Shown here: positions 48,190-58,225 of the stretch, in pieces
How the letters are laid out: each line of letters starts with the position of its first letter
How positions within the stretch are numbered: position 1 is the first letter of the stretch
Assembly (NCBI GenBank): GCA_030267565.1
Contig: BRXU01000022.1
Location: 1,198,001-1,262,000 of the forward strand
Direction of reading: 5' to 3'
DNA length: 64,000 nt
DNA from: Pleodorina starrii
Lineage: Eukaryota; Chlorophyta; Chlorophyceae; Chlamydomonadales; Volvocaceae
Notes under the pieces: model-generated
Databases searched by the model: none
Told to the model about the DNA's origin: nothing
Seen by the model: the letters and a program-made list of their open reading frames with translations, nothing else
Made by a program: the position numbers and the translations under genes

Positions 48190-48207
48190 AATATTATTAT
48201 TATTATT
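48190..48207 (+). repeat. (ATT)n 3' tail of the Dualen-type element
   Basis: About six ATT units end the element directly before the right target-site duplication. A simple-repeat tail is usual where a LINE primes on its target. Confidence 0.85.
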
Positions 48208-48225
48208 CCCTGGAACGAGTCGTAT
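48208..48225. repeat. Right target-site duplication of the composite insertion
   Basis: Matches 29,260-29,277 with one A/G difference; see the left copy. Confidence 0.85.
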
Positions 48226-48645
48226 GAGCTAGGTTCCGGCCGGCACGCACCGACGTGGGGTGCACCGTGACGTTATTGATGAGTGGCGAGGCATGTCGCC
48301 GTGTCGATTAGCTGCCAATGTTTTACCGCGCGCGCATACGCACATACATGTCGCATTATTGCTTGCTTTGACGCACTTGCTTGCTGGAACCGTTCGTTGT
48401 TCGCTGGTACCCGTGACCGACAGTAGTAGCCCCCATGGCCATGCATGCATCTCTTCATTTATGAGCGTGCGAGTGTTGTGCGTTCATGATTTCGACCTTT
48501 CTGGCTTCGACGCCTTCTCGCTCGCTCCCTCCCGGACGGGCGATCGATCGGGGAGGGAGATGGCCGTACGTAAGTACGTAGTCGGTGGCCCTTCCGAGGC
48601 TCTATTTGGGGCCCACAGATGTAACATCTTTCGTATGCAAGGATT
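48226..48645 (+). other. 3' UTR of gene X copy A, 3' portion, with shared TGTAA
   Basis: This matches about 55,190-55,635 downstream of copy B. TGTAA at 48,620-48,624 has a counterpart at 55,619-55,623, and similarity between the two loci fades about 20 nt beyond it. That fits a poly(A) signal for gene X near the right edge of the duplicated block. Confidence 0.5.
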
Positions 48646-49860
48646 ACAAGGGCAACCGATGTCCATATCGGTTGCTAGTCGTACATGCTAGACGGACTGT
48701 TCATCCTACCCCAGGGGCACCCACGGAGGGGCGCCGAAAGCAAAGCCTCCAAGGCCCACCAGCACCAAGCCCGCACGACGCGCAAAGCGGAAAAACTCAT
48801 AACACAGAACCCCACAAACACAGGTCAGCACAGAGAGGGCCACTGGCCGCAATCAGCTCAAGGAGAACGAAACCAGACAAACAAGAGAGGGGCCACCAGG
48901 TCCCCCAGCACCGAGCCCGCAGCGCCACCAGGCCGACCAAAACCCGAGCCAACCCCGGGACAAGGGGGCCCACTGCGACGAAGACAAGCACACACACGGC
49001 AAGCAAGGGCAAAAACAAACACAGGGCAGTACACAGGCGCCCACGGAACACTCCCGCCGAAGCCGTCAGGGGCAGCCGGGAGGGGAGACAGAGTCCGGAG
49101 GGCCGACAAACACAACACGGCCCGCCTGGCTGGCGAGGAAGGGGTGATCCGCCGGGACCGCCTCCCAACCAGCCGGCGCGGTCCCAAGGGCCGCGAACGA
49201 CGCGACACGGGCCCAGAAGTCGGCAACAACCGCGGCACCAACGCCGACCAACTGAGCCCGAGCAAGGGAGGCGGCGGGAGCACCCCCCCGGTACATGCGT
49301 TGACGGCCACGCTCCAGCGCCGCCAGAGCCGCCAAAGCCACATCATCCCACGCGCAGGGACGGATCCGGGGGTTAGAAAATGATACGGATCCGGGGGGGG
49401 CACCACAAGCCATAGCTGAAACCGCTGCACCACCACCGCTCGTTTCCACAACTGCCGGGCCCGTCACAGCAGCCTACCCCACTCAGCTCCGCCTTCCTAC
49501 GAGTCCATCTACCGGTCAGGGCCCACAGCTCCCTGGCGGCCCCTGTCACCTCCCCAACAGGCGGAGGAGGGGGCGAGGGCAGAGCTGGGCCACGCAATCA
49601 GAGAAGGGGGAGGAGTCCTTTTTCCTTATGTCCCCCTCCCCTTCCCCCTCCCCTGACTGCGTCCGCGCTCACCCCATGCATCGCCCGGCCCCTCCCCTCC
49701 CTCTCCTCCCTCTCCTCGCCCTCTCCTCCCTCCCACCCTCCCTCCACTGGTCGATCATCACTACCACTGGGTCCTTCCGACCCCCATCCATCCATCCCTC
49801 CTCCACGCGGCCTCCACGCAGGTGAGGTACCGCTCGTATATTATCCCGCCAACGCGGCAG
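48646..49860. other. Filler between the two arms of the segmental duplication
   Basis: No match to the copy B locus was seen and no recognisable gene. The + strand at 48,690-49,380 is A/C/G-rich, with long open but compositionally simple frames on both strands. It may be the duplication junction or a further unidentified insertion. 49,620-49,800 is a C/T-rich stretch. Confidence 0.35.
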
Positions 49861-49872
49861 CAGGTGCTGTAC

Positions 49873-50580
49873 CTCCCCCCGCCGCCACCGCAGTCACCGG
49901 GTCGGGCAGACCCACCTCAATGGGGGCCTGGGGGGTGGGGGGGACCGGGGGGGGGAGGGAGGAGTTGGGGGCAGGGCGGGGAAACGTTGGGGCTGGGGTT
50001 TGGTTGGGGAAGGGTGGGTCGGAGAATTCGGGGAGTGAGTGCCACCCACCCACCCACCCACGTGATATTGGTCCTGCTGGCTGTTACATACGGTACAGCT
50101 ACCAGCCTCCCCTGGATAAGCTTGAAGAGGGTGCGGGGGTGCGGGGAGAGGCAAACAAGGGGTGGGAAAGGGTTGGAAATGATGGACTCGCTCGGGTGTA
50201 TGTAGGGGGTAAAAAATGATACCGCAGCGGAGACGGAGACGGCGTTAGCGAACGGACCCGGAACCCAGCAATACTTACCGAACATACCTGTAACTTTACC
50301 GCGCTGATTAGACGCAGCGACCGCGTCGCCGCGGGAGGGGGGGGGCAAAGAGGGCTGTGCAGGTCGTCGGGGGCGGGGGGATGCACAGCGGATGGCAGAC
50401 GGAGGGGGCCGACGGGTGGGTTTCGGAGCTGTGGCTTTAAGAGAAGTGTGCGGTCATGACGACAGCTCCGAAATAAAGCGGGCGTTGGAAGGCGGTTGGT
50501 GACCGAGCGAGAGGACTGCGCCTTCGTCCCTTGTCCTCCTCTGACATGCAACTGTGGAGCGCGACTGTATGTCTGTCATC
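49873..50580 (-). pseudogene. Remnant of the RCC1 gene locus (exon 3 and upstream DNA)
   Basis: About 60 bp at 49,873-49,932 matches RCC1 exon 3 (encoding IEVGLPDPVTAVAAGG) nearly exactly. The stretch 50,380-50,430 matches 21,855-21,912, and 50,440-50,580 matches 23,480-23,600 upstream of exon 1. Exons 1 and 2 and exons 4-8 are absent here, and the exon 3 copy lacks the downstream HHTLAIT codons. This is a dead, internally deleted fragment left by the tandem duplication rather than a gene. Confidence 0.75.
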
Positions 50581-52816
50581 TCGACATACATTGCCGTCCG
50601 TTCCGTCCTGCCTGCTGGGAAGCTCGGCTGCGTAGTCCACCGCTCCACCCCTGCGTGTGCAGCGGGGTAGGTAGGAGTTGGTTGGCTGATGGCTTGGGTG
50701 GGTGCCAGTAACGAACCCTTGCTGCCGTACATACATGATACGTCACGAGCTTGGGTTGGCACAGCGCGTGTTCAGATGACAGCGATAGATCAACTGCTGA
50801 TTGATTAAATTGGCTTGCAGCAGGTTCCCAGCTGCGGCGTTGATTAGTTCGTTGATGAGCGGTTGAGACGGTTAGCCCATCCACGCCGACCTGGAAGCAA
50901 GGCACAAGCCGAAGGCGGCGGGTGCGTCTGTATGTGATATTTGTGGTTGGCATTCGTTCGCAGAGACGATTTCCGCTGATTTGGGTTGAACGGGCTGTTT
51001 GCCAACCGCAGGTCGGTGGGCACTTCCGCCCAGCTTCCTCAGCGCGCGAATCGGAGCTATCTGCGCTCCAGGGTTGCGCCTGGTTGCGTCCCGCCGGCCG
51101 TACGCCGGCCGGCGAGTTTATGAGCCCGCAGCTCACAGAGCAGCGCAGTACATCCGATTAAATACATGGCTGAACTATACGTTCAGGTATATGGTGCTGT
51201 AGACTATCCATCCGCCGGGGGTAGCACGCATCTGCGGAGGTCTTGGGCCGAAACGCGGCCACGCGTTTCTGTAACATCGCGATAGATCAGCTTACGCCGC
51301 CTCCAGCGAGTCATCAGGGCACACGCGATTGCACTCTTGGATTACAGGCCTCGCTCTGTGCAGCTGCTGACCTCTCCACACGCAGTTTCTGCTGCTGCGC
51401 GGTTTGGAGCGCGACGCGCCATGTCGGGCAACGAACGAACGTGTCACCTTGCTCGCTCGGTAGGCTGGCTGGCTGCAATAATGTGTTGGTGATGGCATTG
51501 CTCGATTGTTCGCTCGGTGGGTGGGCGTCCGTATAGCGTAGCGTGGTGAAGGGGCCCCAGCCCTCCTGCTGCTGCATGCCACGTGGCCTTTGTTGCCCGC
51601 CGGCATGAGTTGGTTGGTGCAGCGGCCACGCACGTTGGTATGCATGAACGAAAACCTCATCGTCATTGCTGCCCCCCTTACTTGTATCTACGGGCAGTAA
51701 GTTCGTTCGGCTTATTTACGACTTTCTGAATAGCGACGGAGGTCATCCGTTGGCAGCTTAACCAAGCGAGGGACAGCAGCAGCAGCAGCAGTCATTTACG
51801 CTCGCGCCGAATAATCGCTTCCTTCCGCTGGTCCGCCCCCGTCCCGCCCCGCTGGCCGATTCCCGCATTCCCATCCGCCCCCACGCAACGCCACGTCTGC
51901 ACGTCTGTCCCCATCCCATGCAGCAGGCAGGGGGGGAAGGGAGAGGTCGGGGCGGCGGGTGCGTATGTCGCATCTGTTTGCGCGCGCGAGCGTCGGTCTT
52001 TTTGCAGCAGTCATGTACATCATCAGGCGGAGCTTCTGCGGTGCAATGGTTGTGTGAATGAAGTAACCAACCAAGGGAGCCTTACACGGCGGGCGGGGCG
52101 GGCGGGGCGATAGAAACCCCCTAAACCCAAACCACGACCAAAACCACGCCGGCGGGGGACATGCAAGCATTACGTAGGCAGCGGCAATGAAAATGTTTAA
52201 TCATGTCATTATTGTTAAAACGCGCCGAAAGGAATTGCCAGCCATGACCGCACTTCGGATGCATGCTATGCCGTGCTGGGAGTTTTGGGCTGTTCAGGAG
52301 CGAGCAGAAGGCGCGGGTGCTTCAGAAGCAGCAGTGGCCAGAGCTGGCGGCACGTGTGGGGGTTAGGTGACTCTATCAAAACGGCATTGGAAAGTGCCAG
52401 GTGATCAGCCCCTAGACACGCGTCAGAATAGTTGTGCGTGGGAGTGGCAGAGCTGTACGCGCCCGCCTCTGGCTCAGTTCGCGGCGGTTGTCGTACAGCC
52501 TGTCGTGCACTTGATAAACGCGTTTTGTATGGACATTCTAGCATCATTATCACAAGCAATTGTACTATCTGTCCTCTACGATTCAATTAAGCCTTTGGTT
52601 ACTCACCATTGTCTGGCCAATAGAGTCCGCCGCATTATTGCCTGATTAAAACCCACGTAAACATTATCCCACACAACAACGGGTCCGCCATTGGATCGCT
52701 TTGCTTACATTATTCGAAATAGCTCACAGGGTTTAAGGCCTGCTGTGTCCTTTGCCAGACGAAGAGGAGGTCATCGCGGCCTTTCACTTTCCTCTAACGC
52801 ACAAACCAATTGAACC
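50581..52816. other. Upstream region of gene X copy B
   Basis: 50,580-52,090 has no recognisable gene and no clear match to the first copy. 52,110-52,440 matches 24,095-24,430. 52,441-52,816 matches 26,660-27,029, the promoter-proximal DNA of copy A. A short CAG run lies at 51,776-51,793. Confidence 0.5.
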
Positions 52817-52822
52817 TATAAA
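52817..52822 (+). promoter_or_regulatory. TATA box of gene X copy B
   Basis: TATAAA lies 33 nt before the end of the 5' leader and the ATG at 52,855, conserved with copy A. Confidence 0.6.
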
Positions 52823-52854
52823 GGTTTATCAATTTTAATTTTGCTGAGCTCGAC

Positions 52855-54451
52855 ATGGACGCCGCTTACCAGTCCAGTCTCGACTGGTTCATCAAGTTTA
52901 CGCTCCGGAAGAACTGCCGGCGGATATCTGCCACTACCGGTAAGCATGAAACCGATGGCAGCTATGTTATAAGACGTTCGCAAGACATTAATTTACATGG
53001 GGGTGGCTCGCCGCATGCTTCGGTTTTGTCCGGTCACCCCAACCATGCATGGGCCGTTCGAGTCACTGTGCCCTTTTCCGGGTTCCAATCTGCGAATGCT
53101 GCATCCATGTCTCTTGCTGATACACGAGGACTTACACATTCCTCTGGTGGCAAACTTTGCAGGTGTTTGTGCCCCGCGGGCGAGCATGCATCGTGGTCAT
53201 CGGAGGCCGTCGCACAACTTGCGGCCTCGCGACCACGCGAAGCTCGCCGTCAGGTAAATACTTTGATGAAAGTTGAAATGTCGGTGAGCTTGCAGGCGCG
53301 TTCTCCATAAGTGCCGTGGGGCCGTGGGTTGTCCGTGCATGTTAGTTCATCAGTGATTGCGCATGCGCGTGGCGCCGGGCAGAAAATGAATACTGCAACG
53401 TGTGGCGGAATCTCCTTGCTTCCTTGCTTACGTTGTCGCCCCCTCTCCGCTCTATGTGCCTTCCGTATGATTTGCAGGGTGCGGCACGGCCAATGTAAGC
53501 GACGACGAGTCAGGGCCTTCATCCTCGTCCAGCCCCACCACCAGCGCCTCCTCATCCCCACTGCACCGCATCTCCCTCCCGGGCTGCAGCAGCAGCAGCA
53601 CCGCCACCACCACCACCCCCGCCACCACCACCTCCGCCGACGATCGCCCCTCGGCGGGCTACTGCAGCCACCAGCCGCACCCCACGACCACCCCCACCAC
53701 CACCACGGGCCTGGTAACGCCTCTCCGCCTTCCGGCAGCGGACCTGTCCTCGCCCTCATCGTCCGCGTCCTCCTCCTCGCCCGCCGCCTCCTCCTCGTCC
53801 GCCGCCGCCGCCGCCGCCTCCCCCGCCGCCTCGTTCTCCTCCCCCTCCCCCTCCCCCGCCTCCGCCTCCGCCTCCGCGCCCCTGCTGCTTCCTCCATGGG
53901 CGGTCCCCCAGGCGGCCGTCGACGTGTTGCTGCGGCAGTGGAACTGGGGCTTCCGGGAGAACCGCCCGGAGGACACCTGCCCGAATGCGGTGTACTGGGA
54001 GCTGTACGACAGGTTCCCTCAGCGCGAGGGGCACTATCGCCGCCAGGTGCAGCGGGACATATCGGCCCTCCTGCGCAAGGTGGTGCCCAAGGACCGGGTA
54101 CTGGGATTTGAGCCAACAGCAGAAGCAGCCGCAGAATCCGCCTACGCGCCCGCGCCCGCCGCCGAACGCGTCTGCCGTCGCGGACCGCCGCCGGGTTTCG
54201 GCGCCGCGGCCTCCGCGCCCGCAACCCCCGCCGCCCCCGCGGTTGCCACATCGTCGTGCGCGCCCGCCTCCGGACGCATCTGCCGCCGCGGACCGCCGCC
54301 GGGTTTCGGAGCGGCGGCGCCGGTCCCTGCCTCTGCCTCCCCGGGCCTGGTGGTGGTGCAGCAGGGCACCGCGGCAGTGGGCGGCGGCAGCACGCGCCCC
54401 GCTGTGCGGCGAAGCGCCCTTACCGCTGCGCTGCGCCGCGAGAAATGTTAG
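52855..54451 (+). CDS. Gene X copy B: Ser/Thr/Pro-rich protein with conserved core and VCRRGPPPGFGA repeats, 352 aa
   Basis: Exon 1 is 52,855-52,939 (MDAAYQSSLDWFIKFTLRKN...), ending at an intact donor CCG|GTAAGC. Exon 2 is 53,478-54,451, after TTTGCAG. The join is in phase (85 + 974 nt = 353 codons with TAG). A middle cassette equivalent to the 99-nt exon of copy A is present at 53,163-53,253 but is 91 nt here; including it would throw the core domain out of frame, so it must be skipped. The product has a Ser/Thr/Ala/Pro-rich region longer than in copy A, the core segment (LLRQWNWGFRENRPEDTCPN to DRVLGF) nearly identical to copy A, and two VCRRGPPPGFGA / ICRRGPPPGFGA motifs. No family recognised; conservation of the core between copies suggests it was the constrained part. 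Confidence 0.7.
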
Positions 54452-54452
54452 C

Positions 54453-54548
<96 letters not shown>

Positions 54549-54550
54549 CA
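54452..54550. repeat. (TAGA)n microsatellite
   Basis: About 24 tetramer units start directly after the stop codon of gene X copy B, in the 3' UTR. The corresponding place in copy A has only a few degenerate units. Confidence 0.95.
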
Positions 54551-55635
54551 GATATGTGGATTGCTCGCTCGCTGACGACGTGATTTCGATTACTAGCTTG
54601 ATGCGTGATTTGCAATGTTGAAGGGCCCCCAATGGAGGGGACGAGCCACCCAACACCCGCTAGTTATGTGTACGTGTATGTGTGTGTGTGTGTGTTTCCG
54701 CTCGTGACGACAATAACCATTCGTAGCTCCAACCCGCGTTGTTTAGAGTTGTAGTCGGTTACGTTGTCCGTGTGGTAGTGCTCCCCGCCCTAGGATTATG
54801 CGGACGGTGATGATTGTCGTACCGTACGGACAAATTAGTTGGACCCACACATCTCGACAACATGCCAACCTGCCTGGCTGGCTAGCTAGGGCCCCACCCG
54901 ATGTGAGGGGATGTGGGGCGCCGGCGGGCACAAGATAATGATGAGAGCTTGACACGTTTGACGTTATTAGCGTCGGCAGCGCCATGATTGGGCTGCTTGG
55001 ACTCCAGAAGGGCGCCTAGGTAGGTGGGTAGGTAGGGGTAGGTGGATGAACCGCTAGCTGGCGAGCGAGGTGATATTTGGAGCGAGTGAGTCAGGAACGA
55101 GCTAGCTCCCTTGATTGCCTTTAGATTGTAGATTTGCGTTGTAGCGGCGTGTCGTACCCTGGCTGGTACGAGTAGTACGAGCAATTTAGCTAGCTACCGG
55201 CGGGCGGCACGCGGTGCACCGTAACTAACGTCATTGAGTGGTGAGGCTTATGCGTGGTTCGCTGTGACGACGGCCTCTTGCTTGTCCTAGGTTTGACGCG
55301 CGCATAGCATATATACTTTAGATGTCACAAATATATTGATTTGACGTGCGTGCTTGCAAATGCCTGTCCGTGCTCGATCGATCAGTCGTCCGCCGTCCCC
55401 CCCAAACATACATGACGCATCGTACGCATCCATCCATCCATGGCTTTACGAGCGAGTGAGCCGAGTGTAGTGTCGTGCATTTCCGTTCATTATTTCGACC
55501 TTTCTTGCTTCGGCGCCTGCTCGCTCGCTCCCGGACGGGCGATCGGGGAGGGAGATGGCCGTACGTTAGTACGTAGTCGGTGGCCCTTCCGAGGCTCTAT
55601 TTGGGGCCCAGCAACTGATGTAAATCTTTGATGCC
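54551..55635 (+). other. 3' UTR of gene X copy B and end of the duplicated block
   Basis: Matches 28,600-29,277 followed by 48,226-48,645, uninterrupted by the transposon. TGTAA at 55,619-55,623 is the likely poly(A) signal, giving a 3' UTR of about 1.2 kb. Confidence 0.5.
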
Positions 55636-57292
55636 AACAATTAATATTACCCTCCGCATACAGCATTGCGCTTGTCCATCCGCCGTACCAAACCCATCCG
55701 CTGTCGTACGTTGCATGTGCGCGGCAGCTGCCTTGTTAGTCCGCCGTACGGCGGCACCCTCGTCCGCTTGGAGCCGTGGGTTGGGCCACCGGTATCTAGC
55801 TATCTAGCTATTGGGGGTTAGATCGTACGACATGCGTGGAATGCAGCTCGCTGGCCCCGGGGGATCAGAGACCCCCTGCTGCTGCTGTCTTCTCCACGCT
55901 AGCTAGCTGGCTTGCTACGTACATCTGGCTGCCCCTCACTGCCCAATGTCTGTGGGCCATCGCTCGTACCACATACACAAACACTGACTACACATACATA
56001 TGTTACAACGAACGGAGTGGAAGTGGGGTCGCAAGATCGCAACCGACCTTATTACTGCCGTCGACATACACGCCCCCGCCTGGCGCCTGCTGCTCCGCCC
56101 CGGCCCCCTTGTCCGTCATCTCGGCCGGCTGACTCGTCTCAGATCGCGCAGCTACCCTGATGAACTGAACTGGACTGATCTGATCTGAAGTGTACTATAC
56201 ATTCTATACTGTACTGTTGATCGATGGCAACTGGGAAGGTGAGAACCGGGTGTCACCGAGCGTGCGTGCAGCAGGTTTCCACCCGACCCTAGATACGGTA
56301 CATCGACCGATCGGCAGCTAGCAGCAGGTAGGCCAGGGTGGCGGCCCAAACTGAAGACCCTCCCTCCCTCCCTCCCCCCACCGCCGCGCGATCAATCCGT
56401 CCACCACCCCACTCTTTCCACCAACTGCGTCCGGGCCTCCGTCCGTCCGTCCGTCCGTCCGCGCGGCCCTACCTCACTCACTCACCCACTCATCACCCAC
56501 TCACTCGTTCAGCAAGGCCGTATTCGTCCTGTCTCACCTCGGGGCATACGGGATAGCCACGTTACCAATCTGGACGGGACGATAACCGACGAACGGGTGC
56601 ATTCATTCGTGCCTACGTATCACCGCTGCCGCCGCAGTGAGCGTACGTACGTGTGTACGTATGTACGTGTGTACCCCGCCCGGGGTCGGTACCACCTGTC
56701 TGGCTAGCTTCCATGCACCGAGCTTTCTCCAAAATTCTCCACTCGACCATATCGTAAATAAGCTATGCGTCCTGCTGGCGGGGTGCTTCTTGGACCACCT
56801 CCACCACCTCCACCTTATAACCGTCCTGAGAGTGAGGGGAGAAACAAGGGTTGACGTATGGGGGCGGGCGGTGGGCCAACATTCAACAAATGTGGCAGTG
56901 GACACCTAGCCTAAGCAAGCAACGAATGAAAGAGTGATTTGGACCAACTGTCGCCGGAGCAGCTGGAGCGTCTCAGATAGATAGATAGATAGTTTGGGGC
57001 GTAGCACATCCACCATACTACATACGATCTATTTTACTAATATTCCAGGCAAACTACCGGTACGGCAGACCTCGGAGAGCTAGCGCTGTAAGGAGCTAGC
57101 AGCAGGCACATAAAGGCAGCGACATACACACATACGCTTTCAATTGAGGGCGTGACGCACGGCACTTTCTTATGTAATAAGCATGCCGTATGGTATAAAA
57201 ATCAGCAGGGTGCATGCGACGGAGTGCCTGCCATCCGCCTTATGGATTTAGGGGGTGCATGCATGCGGGTAGGTGCGGGTCGCTAATAATAA
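55636..57292. other. Intergenic region, no gene seen
   Basis: No supportable gene. It contains short simple repeats such as GTCC units at about 56,441-56,460 and GATA units at about 56,975-56,990. The right end should hold the 3' UTR of the minus-strand membrane-protein gene, but I could not find a clear minus-strand TGTAA. Confidence 0.4.
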
Positions 57293-58225
57293 TTACTGTA
57301 TGCCGATTATATACCACTTGCATGTGCGTTCATAATTATCCAAGTACGTACATATTTTTACCTTTTTGTAGCAATGCAGCACGATGACGAGCACCGATAC
57401 GGACACTAGCAGCAAGCCGGCCCCCGTAGTGGCGACGATCATGACGGGCAGCAGCAGGACGTCGGGCGGCGGTGCTTTGATCCTGCTGACTATGCCGCCT
57501 GACAGTCTCTTGGCAAGAGACTCCGCCGCCGATTGCTGCGGGCTCCGACAGCAACTCACTGAGAATCCGCTCACGTATCCCCAGTGAATGGTAGAGCCAG
57601 GGCACACGGTGTTGTTCGGATTGTTGGGTGACACCAGACCCCGACGTGATGTCGCCCAATAGATAGAGCCGTTACTGGCCTGGTACGACCTCAGAAGGGT
57701 CATGTTCACGGGTGTGCAGCTGAACGTAAAATTACTGGGTTTGACCCAATATGGCATGAAGATGTGGAATGGAGGTTGGTGCCACGTAACATTTTCGAAG
57801 TTATTATTCGAAAAAGTGCTTCCAGGATCGGAGCACTTGCTGCTGCTTCCATCGCTGCCAGTCAAGAATGATTGGGTGGCTGAGAAATTGGTGTGAAAGA
57901 TGGTGTTTGAGAGGAACCAGGTTGCCGGTCCTGACGTTGGCAGGTTTTCTTCCAGCCGCACAGTGTAGAAACGCGGGTCGCTGACATTACCGGCAGGCAC
58001 AACGGTGGTAAGTCGTGACGCGCCTTTGATGTATTCTCCCGTCTGCTGGTTCACATAATCGACGGGGATCTCCGCCACCTCCACGCCGTCGCCATTGAAC
58101 AGACGGAAGGGACAGTCGTATCCTTCGAAGTAAAGGGAAGCTGCTTCCCGCTGAAAGAATGCGGTTGTTAGGAGCACGCCGGCGGCCAGCAGCAGAGGCC
58201 AGGGAGGTTTACGGGACGTCCGCAT
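57293..58225 (-). CDS. Single-exon type I membrane glycoprotein, 310 aa, unrecognised
   Basis: ATG at 58,225 to TAA at 57,293-57,295 without introns. The N-terminus has basic residues (MRTSRK) followed by a hydrophobic run to about residue 25, a signal peptide. A large extracellular region has seven N-glycosylation sequons (NVS, NFS, NVT, NFT, NMT, NGS, NNT) and several Cys. A single hydrophobic helix near residues 253-283 (VMIVATTGAGLLLVSVSVLV) is followed by a short basic Cys/Lys/Tyr-rich tail (HCYKKVK). The topology is therefore outside-N, inside-C at the cell surface or endomembranes. It is less GC-rich and far less repetitive than its neighbours. I do not recognise the ectodomain; a cell-surface or cell-wall-contact role is a guess from topology alone. 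Confidence 0.75.
   Translation of the reverse strand: MRTSRKPPWPLLLAAGVLLTTAFFQREAASLYFEGYDCPFRLFNGDGVEVAEIPVDYVNQQTGEYIKGASRLTTVVPAGNVSDPRFYTVRLEENLPTSGPATWFLSNTIFHTNFSATQSFLTGSDGSSSKCSDPGSTFSNNNFENVTWHQPPFHIFMPYWVKPSNFTFSCTPVNMTLLRSYQASNGSIYWATSRRGLVSPNNPNNTVCPGSTIHWGYVSGFSVSCCRSPQQSAAESLAKRLSGGIVSRIKAPPPDVLLLPVMIVATTGAGLLLVSVSVLVIVLHCYKKVKICTYLDNYERTCKWYIIGIQ

Larger units (their letters stand above)
29278..48207 (+). mobile_element. Dualen/RandI-type non-LTR retrotransposon, interrupted by a PAT/TOC-type element
   Basis: The element spans 18.9 kb including a nested 6,541 bp element, so it is about 12.4 kb itself. It has a short 5' leader (29,278-29,394), one giant frame ending at 48,085, a roughly 105-nt 3' UTR and an (ATT)n 3' tail at about 48,190-48,207, then the right target-site duplication. 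The frame holds both an AP-like endonuclease upstream of RT and a restriction-like endonuclease downstream of RNase H. That dual-endonuclease layout defines the Dualen (RandI) clade first described from Chlamydomonas. Its interior coding part has no stop or frameshift, so insertion is recent. Confidence 0.9.

Noticed and set aside
48585..49383. Two long + strand frames as a Pro/Thr/Arg-rich protein
   Set aside because: Two frames are open at once over an A/C/G-rich stretch with no stop codons by composition; no start context, intron or domain supports either.
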